DNA of 64,000 nucleotides from Parasporobacterium paucivorans DSM 15970. GTDB lineage: Bacteria; Bacillota; Clostridia; Lachnospirales; Lachnospiraceae. Positions 52,989 through 62,573 of this stretch are shown piece after piece. Made by a program: the position numbers and the translations under genes. Location: contig NZ_FQYT01000008.1 of the NCBI RefSeq assembly GCF_900141895.1, positions 1 through 64,000 of the forward strand. Direction: 5' to 3'. The notes under the pieces were generated by a model. It saw only the letters and a list, made by a program, of their open reading frames with translations, searched no databases and was not told the origin of the DNA. Each line of letters begins with the position of its first letter. Within the stretch, counting starts at the first letter, position 1.

Positions 52989-55082
52989 CTAAACTTCACG
53001 GCCATGTTCCGCTTCGTGTCTGGCAATTTCATGCTGCTGAACTTCAGGTGGCGCCTGCTCGTAGCGGACAAAGGCGTATTCGTAATTTCCGTAGCCCCCG
53101 GTCATGGAACGCAGATTCGTGCTGTATCCAAATAATTCTGACATAGGAATCTCCGCTTCTATCACCTGTTTTCCGTTATCCGTCGGATTCATGCCCATTA
53201 CTCGACCCCGTTTCTTGTTGAGGTCGCCCATTATGTCTCCGGTGAATCTGTCCGGGATTGTTACTTTCAAAAGGGCTATCGGTTCCAACAGCACAGGAGA
53301 CGCTTCCATGAAGCCTTTCTTAAATGCATGTATGGTTGCCATTTTAAATGCCATCTCAGAGGAATCGACCGGATGATAGGAACCATCCAGAAGGACCCCC
53401 TTAATGCCCACAACCGGATAGCCTGCCAAAGGCCCTTTCTGCACGCACTCCTGAATCCCCTTTTCAACGGCCGGAAAATAATTTTTCGGTACGGACCCGC
53501 CAAAAATCTTTTCTTCAAATTCGTAAGGTTTATCCAGGTTGTTGCTTGGTTCAAAGGACATCTTTACATGCCCGTACTGGCCGTGCCCCCCCGACTGTTT
53601 TTTGTGTTTGCCTTCCGTTTCCACCTTTTTACGGATGGTCTCCCTGAAAGCGACCCGCGGATGCATAATTTCAATGTCAACCTTATAGTTATCTTTTATT
53701 TTACTGGCAACGATTTCCAGGTGCTGGTCACCAACTCCATACAGCAGCATCTGCCTGTTCTCTTCATCATTGACCTGTTTCAGGGTCAGATCCTCTATGG
53801 TCATCTTGCTTATTGCCTGAGCAATTTTGTCCTCCTCACCCTTGACCTTGGACGTATAAGCCACGGATGTATAGGGAACAGACATCTTCGGTTTGTTTAA
53901 AATAATTGGGAATTCCTTTTTTGAGAGGGTATCGCCAGTTCTTGTAACGGAAAGCTTTGGTATGGCACCGATATCCCCCCCATGAAGCTCCTTGATTTCC
54001 GTAGTTGTCTTGCCCCTAAGGACATACAGCTTGGAAATCTTTTCCATCGCATCCCTTTCGGCATTATATACCGTATCGTCTGACTTAAGGATTCCGGAAG
54101 AAATCTTGACAAGGGAAAATGCCCCGATGAATGGATCCAGGATGGTTTTGAATACGAACACAGCTAAAGGTCCATCATGATCGCAAGTTGCAATAAAAGG
54201 TTCTTTCGTGGCGGTATTGATTCCCTGACGGAAGAATTTGGCTTTATCCGGTGCAGGAAAATATCTCTCAATTGTCTCGAGCACCATTCTCGCACCGAAA
54301 TTATTAATACTGGATCCAATCTGTACAGGGACGATGTTCCCTTCAAATATCTCATTTCTCAGGGCTCCGACAATTTCCTCGAAAGAAAATTCTTCCCCGT
54401 TGAAAAACCTCTCCATATATTCTTCGCTGGTTTCCGCGACGGCTTCCATAATCATATCCCGTACCGGTGCGAGGTCTTCTTTTTCGTTGTCCGGAATCTC
54501 GCATTCATCATAACTTCCGTCTGGTCTGTATTTTCTGCCTGCCATCCTGACCGTGTTTACATAGCCTACGAATTTGCCTTCTTCAATAATTGGCAGGTGG
54601 AAAGGTGCAACCTTCTTGCCGAAAATATTCTTGAGTTCATTTACCAGTTTCATAAAATCCGCATTTGGGTCATCCATAAAGGAAATATAGAATATTCTTG
54701 GGATACTGTATCTTTCACAGTACTCCCAAGCCTTCACGGTTCCAACCTCTACACCCGCCTTGGCAGAGACACAGATTACAGCGCCGTCCGCCACGCTCAT
54801 GGCTTCTTCCATCTCTCCCACAAAGTCGAAATATCCAGGTGCGTCTAAAATATTTATTTTAATACCATTGAACTCGATTGGTATAACAGATGTGTTTATT
54901 GAAAACTTTCTTTTTATTTCTTCTTTATCAAAGTCGCTTATAGTATTTCCGTCGGTAACTTTTCCGAGTCTGTTCACTATACCTGTAGTATAAGCCATAG
55001 CTTCCGTTAACGATGTCTTTCCTGAACTTCCGTGACCCATGACGATGACGTTCCTTATGTTGTCCGTTTTGTAAACATTCAT
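52989..55082 (-). CDS. Elongation factor G paralogue (EF-G2 type)
   Basis: The 697-residue protein has all EF-G domains in order. The P-loop is GHGSSGKTS instead of the canonical A-H-I-D-A-G-K-T-T, and the G3 motif is DAPGYFDF. The G4 position reads SFMD, not NKMD (YISFMDDPNADF). The C-terminal part includes SGGHGQYGHV and MTGGYGNYEYAF. It resembles the second EF-G found in many bacteria. The start at 55082 follows GGAGG. It lacks ribosomal protein neighbours and may not be the main translocase. Confidence 0.85.
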   Translation of the reverse strand: MNVYKTDNIRNVIVMGHGSSGKTSLTEAMAYTTGIVNRLGKVTDGNTISDFDKEEIKRKFSINTSVIPIEFNGIKINILDAPGYFDFVGEMEEAMSVADGAVICVSAKAGVEVGTVKAWEYCERYSIPRIFYISFMDDPNADFMKLVNELKNIFGKKVAPFHLPIIEEGKFVGYVNTVRMAGRKYRPDGSYDECEIPDNEKEDLAPVRDMIMEAVAETSEEYMERFFNGEEFSFEEIVGALRNEIFEGNIVPVQIGSSINNFGARMVLETIERYFPAPDKAKFFRQGINTATKEPFIATCDHDGPLAVFVFKTILDPFIGAFSLVKISSGILKSDDTVYNAERDAMEKISKLYVLRGKTTTEIKELHGGDIGAIPKLSVTRTGDTLSKKEFPIILNKPKMSVPYTSVAYTSKVKGEEDKIAQAISKMTIEDLTLKQVNDEENRQMLLYGVGDQHLEIVASKIKDNYKVDIEIMHPRVAFRETIRKKVETEGKHKKQSGGHGQYGHVKMSFEPSNNLDKPYEFEEKIFGGSVPKNYFPAVEKGIQECVQKGPLAGYPVVGIKGVLLDGSYHPVDSSEMAFKMATIHAFKKGFMEASPVLLEPIALLKVTIPDRFTGDIMGDLNKKRGRVMGMNPTDNGKQVIEAEIPMSELFGYSTNLRSMTGGYGNYEYAFVRYEQAPPEVQQHEIARHEAEHGREV

Positions 55083-55220
55083 AATAAGTACCTCCAAAAG
55101 TTAGAATTTTTAGTATGCGGAAAAGCAGCTACTTATTATATTTTAACAATAAAACCGATTGTTATCAATACAAATTTATGCAATCTACACACTATTTTCA
55201 ACTTTTGGAGGTATTTTCGA

Positions 55221-56246
55221 TTAATATATCAGCATTGCATCTCCGAAACTAAAAAACCGGTATTTGTTTTCCAGCGCCTCATTGTATGCTCGCAAAATTA
55301 CTTCCCGGGAGGAAAAGGCAGAAACCAGCATCAGCAGGGTTGATTCCGGAAGATGGAAATTTGTTATAAGGGCATCTATTACTTTAAACTCATAACCCGG
55401 ATAAATGAATATCTCCGTCCATCCGCTTTTGGCTGTGATAAACCCATTTTCATCCGCGGCAGATTCCAGGGTCCTTGTAGAAGTTGTCCCTACGGCCACT
55501 ATCCTACCGCCCCTTTCTTTCGTTCTGTTGATCAATCGGGCTTCCTCTTCATCGATAGAAAAATACTCTGAATGCATATGATGTTCCAGAATATTTTCCG
55601 CCTTGACCGGACGGAATGTTCCGAGCCCTACGTGCAGCGTGACATTCGCGATGGTGACGCCTTTTCTTTCGATTTCCAAAAGAAGCTCTCTGGTAAAATG
55701 CAGACCAGCCGTTGGGGCTGCCGCGGATCCTTCATGTTTGGCGTAAACGGTCTGGTATCTTGTTTTGTCTTCCAGGGTGTGTTTTATGTATGGCGGCAGA
55801 GGCATTTGTCCCAGCTTGTCCAATATTTCCTCGAAGATTCCCTCATATTCGAAATGTATGAGTCGGTTGCCCTCTTCTACGATTTCCAGAATCTCACCCT
55901 TCAATTCTCCATTTCCAAAAACAATACGGGTACCCGGCCTGGCTTTCTTCCCAGGTCTTACCAGAACCTCCCAATTGTTGTTCTCTTTTCGTGTAAGCAA
56001 AAGCACTTCAATTATTGCGCCGGTATCTTCCTTTACACCAAAAAGCCTGGCCGGTAAGACCTTAGTGTTGTTAAGCACCAGGCAATCTCCCTCCTGGAGA
56101 TAATCGACGATATTTCTGAAAATGGTATGACCGGTTTCTCCGGTCCTCCTGTCCACCGTCAACAGCCTGGAACCCGACCTGTCTGCCAGGGGATCCTGTG
56201 CAATCAATTCTTCCGGCAGTTCATAGTAATAATCATGTAAATTCAT
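55221..56246 (-). CDS. queA: S-adenosylmethionine:tRNA ribosyltransferase-isomerase
   Basis: The 341-residue protein begins [20 protein letters not shown] and contains [30 protein letters not shown] and the ending SFGDAMLIY. It makes epoxyqueuosine in tRNA. It is 30 bp after DUF3810 at the end of the yugP operon. Confidence 0.97.
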   Translation of the reverse strand: MNLHDYYYELPEELIAQDPLADRSGSRLLTVDRRTGETGHTIFRNIVDYLQEGDCLVLNNTKVLPARLFGVKEDTGAIIEVLLLTRKENNNWEVLVRPGKKARPGTRIVFGNGELKGEILEIVEEGNRLIHFEYEGIFEEILDKLGQMPLPPYIKHTLEDKTRYQTVYAKHEGSAAAPTAGLHFTRELLLEIERKGVTIANVTLHVGLGTFRPVKAENILEHHMHSEYFSIDEEEARLINRTKERGGRIVAVGTTSTRTLESAADENGFITAKSGWTEIFIYPGYEFKVIDALITNFHLPESTLLMLVSAFSSREVILRAYNEALENKYRFFSFGDAMLIY

Positions 56247-56276
56247 GGTACCCTCTTTTCAATCTTCCAAATTATA

Positions 56277-57371
56277 TCAGTTTAAGTTTTCACTGTATTC
56301 TGCCAGGAGGAGATCAACCATCCTGCCGTAGCTTTTGACCCCGTCTTTCTGTCCGTTCAGCTTCAGATAGGTGTCGTTGAGTTTTGTTGAGGCAGAACCT
56401 ATCGTCTCCCCCAGTTTCGTGTTATCAAACTGCCTCCAATACAGGCTGTTATGATCCAAATCGTTGATTACCCCTTCGTCCAATGATGCTAAAACCTTCT
56501 CCCACTCTGCAACATCCTCCCCGTAAAGGGCATTCGTTGCGTTAATCAGGGCGCTCATCATGCCGCTGTATACAAATTCCGGGGAACCGGAGCCTGTACA
56601 GGCCAGATAAGCAATAAAGTTGGCTTCATCCTCCCTCATAAAACCTGCCACGTGTGCCAGCTCATGGCACATGTCTGCAGGAATGTTATAATCCGGCTGA
56701 TCCACATTTATATTTGCTTCCATGGTAAAAGCTGTAAACATCCCTGTTATCTGGGCGTATGACATCATTTTGGAAGCCAGAACTGGTTTGGGCTGGGGAT
56801 AGTATCGTTTGAGCACAACATACTTATCACCAAGCAGCGACATTGCATCGGCAGCTTCCAATGCCGCTGCTGACACATCACCCAACTGCATGTTCCCATC
56901 CTCATCGGTCATGACGGCGTTTCTGGCAGAATTGGTTTTTTCCGCCAGCGACATACATAACCCTGCAAGACTTTCAGATGAAGTCTGCTGTGCCTGCAGG
57001 TTCATATAATGCAGAAAATCATACCTGTAATAATTCGTCCCGTTGAGAATCATAAATAAAAAGAAACCTATGCCCATGGCGCACAGAAGATCCAGCAATC
57101 CTGACCCTAATACGGAAATGCGTTCCCCTCTGCTTATGACAATTTTTCTGATGAAACCAAAGAATACAAATATGCACATCAGCACAAAAGCATAGAACAG
57201 CACTTCCGCAGCCGATATGGGAACCATTCCAAAGAAACGGCTCACCGGCTGGGATATGCTGTCATATATTTTTAATGCAAATAGATTTTCCGCAATCTCG
57301 GGATTTGTTTTTGTCACAAAAAGAATTAGCAGAGACAATGGAATAAGCAAAAGCAATATTTTTTTCATCAT
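56277..57371 (-). CDS. DUF3810 membrane-anchored metallopeptidase-like protein
   Basis: The 364-residue protein has three N-terminal membrane helices and a likely extracellular domain with DMCHELAHVAGFMREDEANF, an H-E-x-x-H zinc motif with downstream Glu ligands. It overlaps the rpe stop codon by 4 bp. DUF3810 is common in Firmicutes and Bacteroidetes. Peptidase activity is inferred from the motif only. Confidence 0.85.
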   Translation of the reverse strand: MMKKILLLLIPLSLLILFVTKTNPEIAENLFALKIYDSISQPVSRFFGMVPISAAEVLFYAFVLMCIFVFFGFIRKIVISRGERISVLGSGLLDLLCAMGIGFFLFMILNGTNYYRYDFLHYMNLQAQQTSSESLAGLCMSLAEKTNSARNAVMTDEDGNMQLGDVSAAALEAADAMSLLGDKYVVLKRYYPQPKPVLASKMMSYAQITGMFTAFTMEANINVDQPDYNIPADMCHELAHVAGFMREDEANFIAYLACTGSGSPEFVYSGMMSALINATNALYGEDVAEWEKVLASLDEGVINDLDHNSLYWRQFDNTKLGETIGSASTKLNDTYLKLNGQKDGVKSYGRMVDLLLAEYSENLN

Positions 57372-58021
57372 TTGTTTAATAATTTCATAAATTCCTTAAC
57401 GTTCTTATCAGCATCCCCTTTAAAAACTGCAGAGCCGGACACAATAATGTTCGCTCCCGCATCAAGTACGGTCTGAACATTATCAAGTGTAATGCCTCCG
57501 TCAACCTGAATGTCTGTCTTCAAGCCTCTCCTGTCGATCATATGTCTGAGATCTTTAATTTTCCCGGTGCAATAATCGATATATTTCTGCCCTCCAAATC
57601 CAGGATTGACGGTCATAACGAGTACCGTATCCAGCTTGTCCAGAACATATTCAATTGAAGACAGGCTTGTAGCAGGGTTTACAGAAACTGCTGCCTTGCA
57701 TCCCATCTCTTGTATGGCACTGATTGTCCGGTCCAGATGCGAAGTCGCTTCCGCATGGACGGTAATGATATCCGCTCCTGCCTCCTTAAAATCGGCCAGA
57801 TATCTATCCGGGTCCGTAATCATCAGGTGGACATCGAAAATCTTATCCGTACATTTACGTAAGGACTTGATTACTGGCATTCCAAAGGAGATGCTGGGAA
57901 CAAAAATCCCATCCATCACATCGATGTGAATATATCCGGCTCCCGCCATGTCTATTGTTCTTACGGCATCACCCAGATTGGCAAAATCCGCCGATAAAAT
58001 CGATGGTGCTAATATGTTCAT
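57368..58021 (-). CDS. rpe: Ribulose-phosphate 3-epimerase
   Basis: The 217-residue barrel begins MNILAPSILSADFANLG and has IHIDVMDGIFVPSISFG, MTVNPGFGGQKYI and IQVDGGITLDNV. I start at 58021 with AGAGG upstream; the frame to 58036 overlaps rsgA. It interconverts ribulose-5-phosphate and xylulose-5-phosphate. Confidence 0.96.
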   Translation of the reverse strand: MNILAPSILSADFANLGDAVRTIDMAGAGYIHIDVMDGIFVPSISFGMPVIKSLRKCTDKIFDVHLMITDPDRYLADFKEAGADIITVHAEATSHLDRTISAIQEMGCKAAVSVNPATSLSSIEYVLDKLDTVLVMTVNPGFGGQKYIDYCTGKIKDLRHMIDRRGLKTDIQVDGGITLDNVQTVLDAGANIIVSGSAVFKGDADKNVKEFMKLLNK

Positions 58022-58032
58022 CTTTATTCCTC

Positions 58033-58911
58033 TCAATACTTTCTGATTTCTTTTAACTCATTATATAAATGAATGTAATTATCGTATCTTTCCCTTGGAA
58101 TCTCATTATTTTCCAGAGCCTCTTTCACTGCGCATCCCGGTTCATTGATATGGATGCAGCCTTTAAATCTGCACTCCCCGGCATAATAGAGAAACTCTTC
58201 ATAATAATCCTTCAACTCTTCTTTTTCACAGTCCAGAACGGACATGGAACTAAACCCCGGCGTATCCATTATATATGTGTTGTTTTCCAGATTGAAAATT
58301 TCCGAGTGCCTGGTTGTATGTTTTCCCCTTTTTATCTTCTCACTGATGATGCCGGTCTTAGAGTGTGCTTCAGGCATCAGTACATTCAAGAGGGAGGATT
58401 TTCCGACCCCGGAAGGACCTGCAAATACAGTTGTCTTACCTCTGACGGCATTCTCAATGCTGTCCATCCCGGATTGTTCTTTCACACTCGTAAACAAAAT
58501 CCTGCATCCGGATTTTTCATATATTTCCTGAAGTCTTCTGCAATCGGTTTCTGTAGATCTGTCCACCTTATTAAAGCATATAACGACCGGTACGCCCTGC
58601 TGCTTCATGGAGATAATAAAACGGTCCAGAAGATTCAGGTTCGGTTCTGGTTCTTTTATGGCAAATACCACCACGGCCTGGTCCACATTGGCAACAGCCG
58701 GCCGGACCAGGACATTGTGTCTCTCTAAAATATCCGCTATGTTTCCCAGCTTCTTCTCTTCATCCAGGACGTCCATTTCCACATCGTCGCCTACCAGAGG
58801 TTTTATTCCCCTATTTCTGAATATTCCTTTTGCCTTACATTCATAAATTCCAAATCCTTCTACGTGTACGTAGTAAAAACCGGCAATTCCTTTTATGATT
58901 TTTCCCTGCAT
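58033..58911 (-). CDS. rsgA: Small ribosomal subunit biogenesis GTPase RsgA
   Basis: The 292-residue protein has an OB-fold N-terminus, the circularly permuted GTPase with CFNKVDRS then GPSGVGKSSLLN, and a C-terminal zinc motif (CRFKGCIHINEPGC). It acts in late 30S assembly. It lies between prkC and rpe. Confidence 0.96.
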   Translation of the reverse strand: MQGKIIKGIAGFYYVHVEGFGIYECKAKGIFRNRGIKPLVGDDVEMDVLDEEKKLGNIADILERHNVLVRPAVANVDQAVVVFAIKEPEPNLNLLDRFIISMKQQGVPVVICFNKVDRSTETDCRRLQEIYEKSGCRILFTSVKEQSGMDSIENAVRGKTTVFAGPSGVGKSSLLNVLMPEAHSKTGIISEKIKRGKHTTRHSEIFNLENNTYIMDTPGFSSMSVLDCEKEELKDYYEEFLYYAGECRFKGCIHINEPGCAVKEALENNEIPRERYDNYIHLYNELKEIRKY

Positions 58912-58939
58912 TTTTCACTGCCTGTCTGTTGTGATTGTT

Positions 58940-60775
58940 TTACTGGGTTGCTTGTCCGGAATCATTTTTTTTGGTAGTTGTCTCCGTTACAGTGGTCGTC
59001 TCGGTCGGTGTTTCTTTTCCCAGAACAACGTCCACACTGGAGCCCTGTTCCAGGACAGAGTATGCGGTGGTAAGCTGGCGGATTACTTTATCGATATTTG
59101 CAGCTGTCGTTTCTTCGTAGGTAACCTTTCCCAGCGTAAGGCCCACTGAAATCAGCGCATTTTCAGCCTGGGTCTTAGTCAGTCCCATAAGATTTGGCAC
59201 CTCCACACTTTTCACTTCCGCCCCTCTGCTTACATAAAGGGTAATGGTGTCTCCATATTTCACTTTTTCCGATGCGCCAGGAGTAGTGTTGTACACCGTG
59301 TCCAGAGGGTATCCTGCATTGTATTCGGTAACAACCGTATTATTCAGCCCCAATGCAGTAAGCTGCGCAATAGCATCACTCTTACTTTTTCCAATCAGGT
59401 CCGGAACCAGCACTTCTTCTTTTCCCTGGCTGATAGCCACTTCTATAGTCGTATTTTCATCCACCATTTCTCCGGCTCCGACGGACTGGGATATAGCAAG
59501 GCCCTGCTCCACGTCATTGCTGGCCTCGTAAGTGAATTTCACCCCAAGGGCCAGATTTTCCAATGACGCCCTTATTTCGTCTTCACTCAGACCAACAAGC
59601 TCCGGCACTTCAACCTGCGCCGCACTTACTTCCTGTGTTGTCGTTTCCGTACTGGTGCTGCCAGAGCAGCTTTCCAATCCGCCCAAAAACTTCACAATCA
59701 GAAGTATGAAGATAATCAGTATAACCACCCCGGCAGCAATGGATCCGATGGTAATCAGTTTGTCAAGTTTGGGATTCACTTCATTCAGTTCATCATCTTC
59801 CTCAAAACCATCATCATTCAGGTCATCTTCCAAAGCGGATTCTTTAAGAGAATCTTCCCTGCTTCCATTGCGGATTGCCGTAACTTCGGCATCAGAGAGC
59901 ATGACTGTGGATGAGTTGTCATTAACCGGAATAATTTTAACAAAATCTTCATCCGGCGAAATGAGGGATTTTTTCAGATCCGCAATCAGCGACGAAACTT
60001 TCAGATATCTGCGGTCTGGTTTCTTCTGTGTGCATTTTTCGATAATCCGGCATACGCTCATTGGAACTTCAGGCACTTCCGCCCTTATCGAAGGCAGTTC
60101 GTCCTGAATCTGCCGGAGGGCAATCGTTACGGTTGAGTCCCCATCAAAGGGAACATGTCCGGTCAACATCTCGAACATGGTAATTCCCAAGGAATATATA
60201 TCGCTTTTTTCGTCCACAAAGCCTCCCCTGGCCTGCTCAGGAGAAATATAGTGGACAGACCCCATTGCAGCACTGGAAGTGACGGTGTTAGCCGATGCAG
60301 CCCTTGCTATACCAAAGTCTGTCACTTTTACCTTCCCTTCCCTGGAGATGAGAATATTCTGAGGTTTTATGTCTCTGTGCACGATCTGGTTGTTGTGAGC
60401 AGCTTCAATCCCCTGGGCAACCTGAATGGCAATGCTGACTGCTTCCTTTACACCAAGGCGTTTTTTCTTTTCGATATACCGTTTAAGTGTAATTCCTTCC
60501 ACATACTCCATGACGATGTAATTGATTCCGTCATCCGTACCCACATCATATACATTTACAATATTGGAATGTGTAAGGCCCGCAACCGACTGGGCCTCCA
60601 CCTTAAATTTCATAAGAAAATTTTTATCCTGGGCAAATTCTTTCTTCAGTACTTTTATGGCCACAAATCTGTTGAGCTTGTGGCATTTTGCCTTGTATAC
60701 ATCAGACATTCCGCCAGACCCGATTAATTCGAGGATTTCATATCGCTCCCCGATAAACATGCCTTTTTTTAACAT
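58940..60775 (-). CDS. prkC: Serine/threonine protein kinase with PASTA domains
   Basis: The 611-residue protein has an N-terminal kinase (GSGGMSDVYKA, VHRDIKPQNIL, DFGIARAA; residues about 10-270), an acidic juxtamembrane linker, and one membrane helix (TIGSIAAGVVILIIFILLIV). Three extracellular PASTA domains and a Thr/Glu-rich tail follow. It senses peptidoglycan fragments. Its phosphatase gene lies just upstream. Confidence 0.95.
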   Translation of the reverse strand: MLKKGMFIGERYEILELIGSGGMSDVYKAKCHKLNRFVAIKVLKKEFAQDKNFLMKFKVEAQSVAGLTHSNIVNVYDVGTDDGINYIVMEYVEGITLKRYIEKKKRLGVKEAVSIAIQVAQGIEAAHNNQIVHRDIKPQNILISREGKVKVTDFGIARAASANTVTSSAAMGSVHYISPEQARGGFVDEKSDIYSLGITMFEMLTGHVPFDGDSTVTIALRQIQDELPSIRAEVPEVPMSVCRIIEKCTQKKPDRRYLKVSSLIADLKKSLISPDEDFVKIIPVNDNSSTVMLSDAEVTAIRNGSREDSLKESALEDDLNDDGFEEDDELNEVNPKLDKLITIGSIAAGVVILIIFILLIVKFLGGLESCSGSTSTETTTQEVSAAQVEVPELVGLSEDEIRASLENLALGVKFTYEASNDVEQGLAISQSVGAGEMVDENTTIEVAISQGKEEVLVPDLIGKSKSDAIAQLTALGLNNTVVTEYNAGYPLDTVYNTTPGASEKVKYGDTITLYVSRGAEVKSVEVPNLMGLTKTQAENALISVGLTLGKVTYEETTAANIDKVIRQLTTAYSVLEQGSSVDVVLGKETPTETTTVTETTTKKNDSGQATQ

Positions 60776-60796
60776 ATAAGTATCCTTTCCATATTT

Positions 60797-61519
60797 TTAG
60801 TCCGTTTGAATCAAAATTGCCGAGATATTGTCCCGCCCTCCATTGGTATTAGCTGTTTCTACCAGCAATTCCACGATATTTTCCGGTTCATATCCGACCT
60901 CTATAATATTTTGTATAAAAGAATCTTCTACCATATTTGTGAGTCCATCCGAGCAAAGGAGTACTTTGTCCCCTTCTGTGATCTCCACTTCAAAAAAATC
61001 AGCATCCAGCACCGGGCTGACACCTACTGCTTTTGTAATAATATTTTTATTCACATTGATTCTGGCACTTTCTTTATCCAACCCGCCATTATTGATCATC
61101 TCTTCCACCAGAGAATGGTCCCTGGTTATCTGTTTCAGTTCATTGTTGGAAACATAGAGCCTGCTGTCTCCCACGTTGGCGGCAAACAAAGTAGTGTCCA
61201 GGATAGTTGCCGCTACAAGGGTAGTGCCCGTTCCTTCAAGATCAGGATTATCAGCGGCCGATTCATAAACTGCCCTGTTTGCGGCATCAATGGCATTCTT
61301 CATAAGCCGGGCGACATCTTCGTTTTCTGATTTGTCGATGTATTTGACAAATTCATTGACAGCACAGCTGGATGCAAAATCACCTGCTTTGTGTCCGCCC
61401 ATTCCGTCTGCTATTACGTATAAATTAGGGAGGTTTCCAACTGGCGCATCCGAACAATAGACATAATCCTGGTTGGTAATTCTGGCAAGTCCTTTGTCGG
61501 TTAATGCAGCTGATTTCAT
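60797..61519 (-). CDS. prpC: PP2C-type serine/threonine phosphatase
   Basis: The 240-residue protein starts MKSAALTDKGLARITNQDY and has VIADGMGGHKAGDFAS, FAANVGDSRLYV, LLCSDGLTNMV and GGRDNISAILI, the metal ligands of PP2C. The start at 61519 has AGGAGG upstream. It counteracts PrkC, encoded 21 bp downstream. Confidence 0.95.
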   Translation of the reverse strand: MKSAALTDKGLARITNQDYVYCSDAPVGNLPNLYVIADGMGGHKAGDFASSCAVNEFVKYIDKSENEDVARLMKNAIDAANRAVYESAADNPDLEGTGTTLVAATILDTTLFAANVGDSRLYVSNNELKQITRDHSLVEEMINNGGLDKESARINVNKNIITKAVGVSPVLDADFFEVEITEGDKVLLCSDGLTNMVEDSFIQNIIEVGYEPENIVELLVETANTNGGRDNISAILIQTD

Positions 61520-61529
61520 CGTTATCCTC

Positions 61530-62573
61530 CTACTTCTCATTGGTATCCCTGTATGTTTTCCTTAACTGTCCACAGGCACCCTGGATATCCGTCCCCATTT
61601 CCCGCCTTATTGTAACAGGAATTCCATGGTCTGACAGATAATTTTTAAATCTGTGAATCTGATCCTTTTTTGTTTGCATAAAATCCCGTTCTTCGATAGG
61701 ATTTACGGGAATCAAATTCACATGGCAGTTAAGACCATGCAGCAGAGTCCGCAGCCTGGCAGCATCCTCCATAGTATCATTGACTCCTCTTATAAGACTA
61801 TATTCAAATGTCAGCCTGCGACCGGTTTTTGCAAAATAATATCTGCAGGCGTCCATAATTTCTTCAATGGAATATTTATTGGCTATCGGCATAATTGTCT
61901 TTCTGGTTTCATCATCCGCAGCATGCAGTGAGATAGCCAGGGTGATCTGGAAGTTTTCATCTGCCAGTCTCCGGATGCCCGGCACAATACCGCATGTAGA
62001 CATTGTAATATTTCTCTGGCTGATATGCAAGCCATTTTCATCCGACAGCATGCGTATAGTCTTCATGACATTTTCGTAATTATCCAGCGGTTCTCCTGTA
62101 CCCATCATGACCACGTTGGAAACCCTTTCGCCCGTGAGTCTTTGAATGGTATATATCTGTCCGAGCATCTCGGACACCTCCAGGTTTCGGGTCAGTCCTC
62201 CAATCGTTGAAGCACAGAACCTGCACCCCATCCGGCACCCGGCCTGCGTAGATATGCAGACGGAGTTGCCGTGCTTATATATCATAAGGACACTTTCTAT
62301 CACGTTTCCGTCTTCCAGTCTGAAGAGATATTTTCTTGTTCCGTCCGTTTTAGAAATCTGCACTTCCACCGGCTCCAGGTCTGCCACTCTGTATTTTTCT
62401 TCCAGCTTGTCCCTTAATTCTTTTGACAGATTCGTCATATCAGCAAATGAGGATGCCAGCTTCGCATGCAGCCAACCGTATATCTGTCCAGCCCTGAAAG
62501 CTTTCTCCCCAATGGAAGCGATTTCATTTTTTAATTCCACTATGTTCAATGATTTTAAGTCTATTTTATTCAT
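61530..62573 (-). CDS. rlmN: Dual-specificity 23S rRNA/tRNA adenosine-C2 methyltransferase
   Basis: The 347-residue radical SAM enzyme has CRMGCRFCAS (the C-x3-C-x2-C cluster motif), MGTGEPLDNYENV, GACGQLR near the C-terminus with the catalytic Cys, and an N-terminal accessory domain. It overlaps the rsmB stop by 8 bp. Confidence 0.97.
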   Translation of the reverse strand: MNKIDLKSLNIVELKNEIASIGEKAFRAGQIYGWLHAKLASSFADMTNLSKELRDKLEEKYRVADLEPVEVQISKTDGTRKYLFRLEDGNVIESVLMIYKHGNSVCISTQAGCRMGCRFCASTIGGLTRNLEVSEMLGQIYTIQRLTGERVSNVVMMGTGEPLDNYENVMKTIRMLSDENGLHISQRNITMSTCGIVPGIRRLADENFQITLAISLHAADDETRKTIMPIANKYSIEEIMDACRYYFAKTGRRLTFEYSLIRGVNDTMEDAARLRTLLHGLNCHVNLIPVNPIEERDFMQTKKDQIHRFKNYLSDHGIPVTIRREMGTDIQGACGQLRKTYRDTNEK

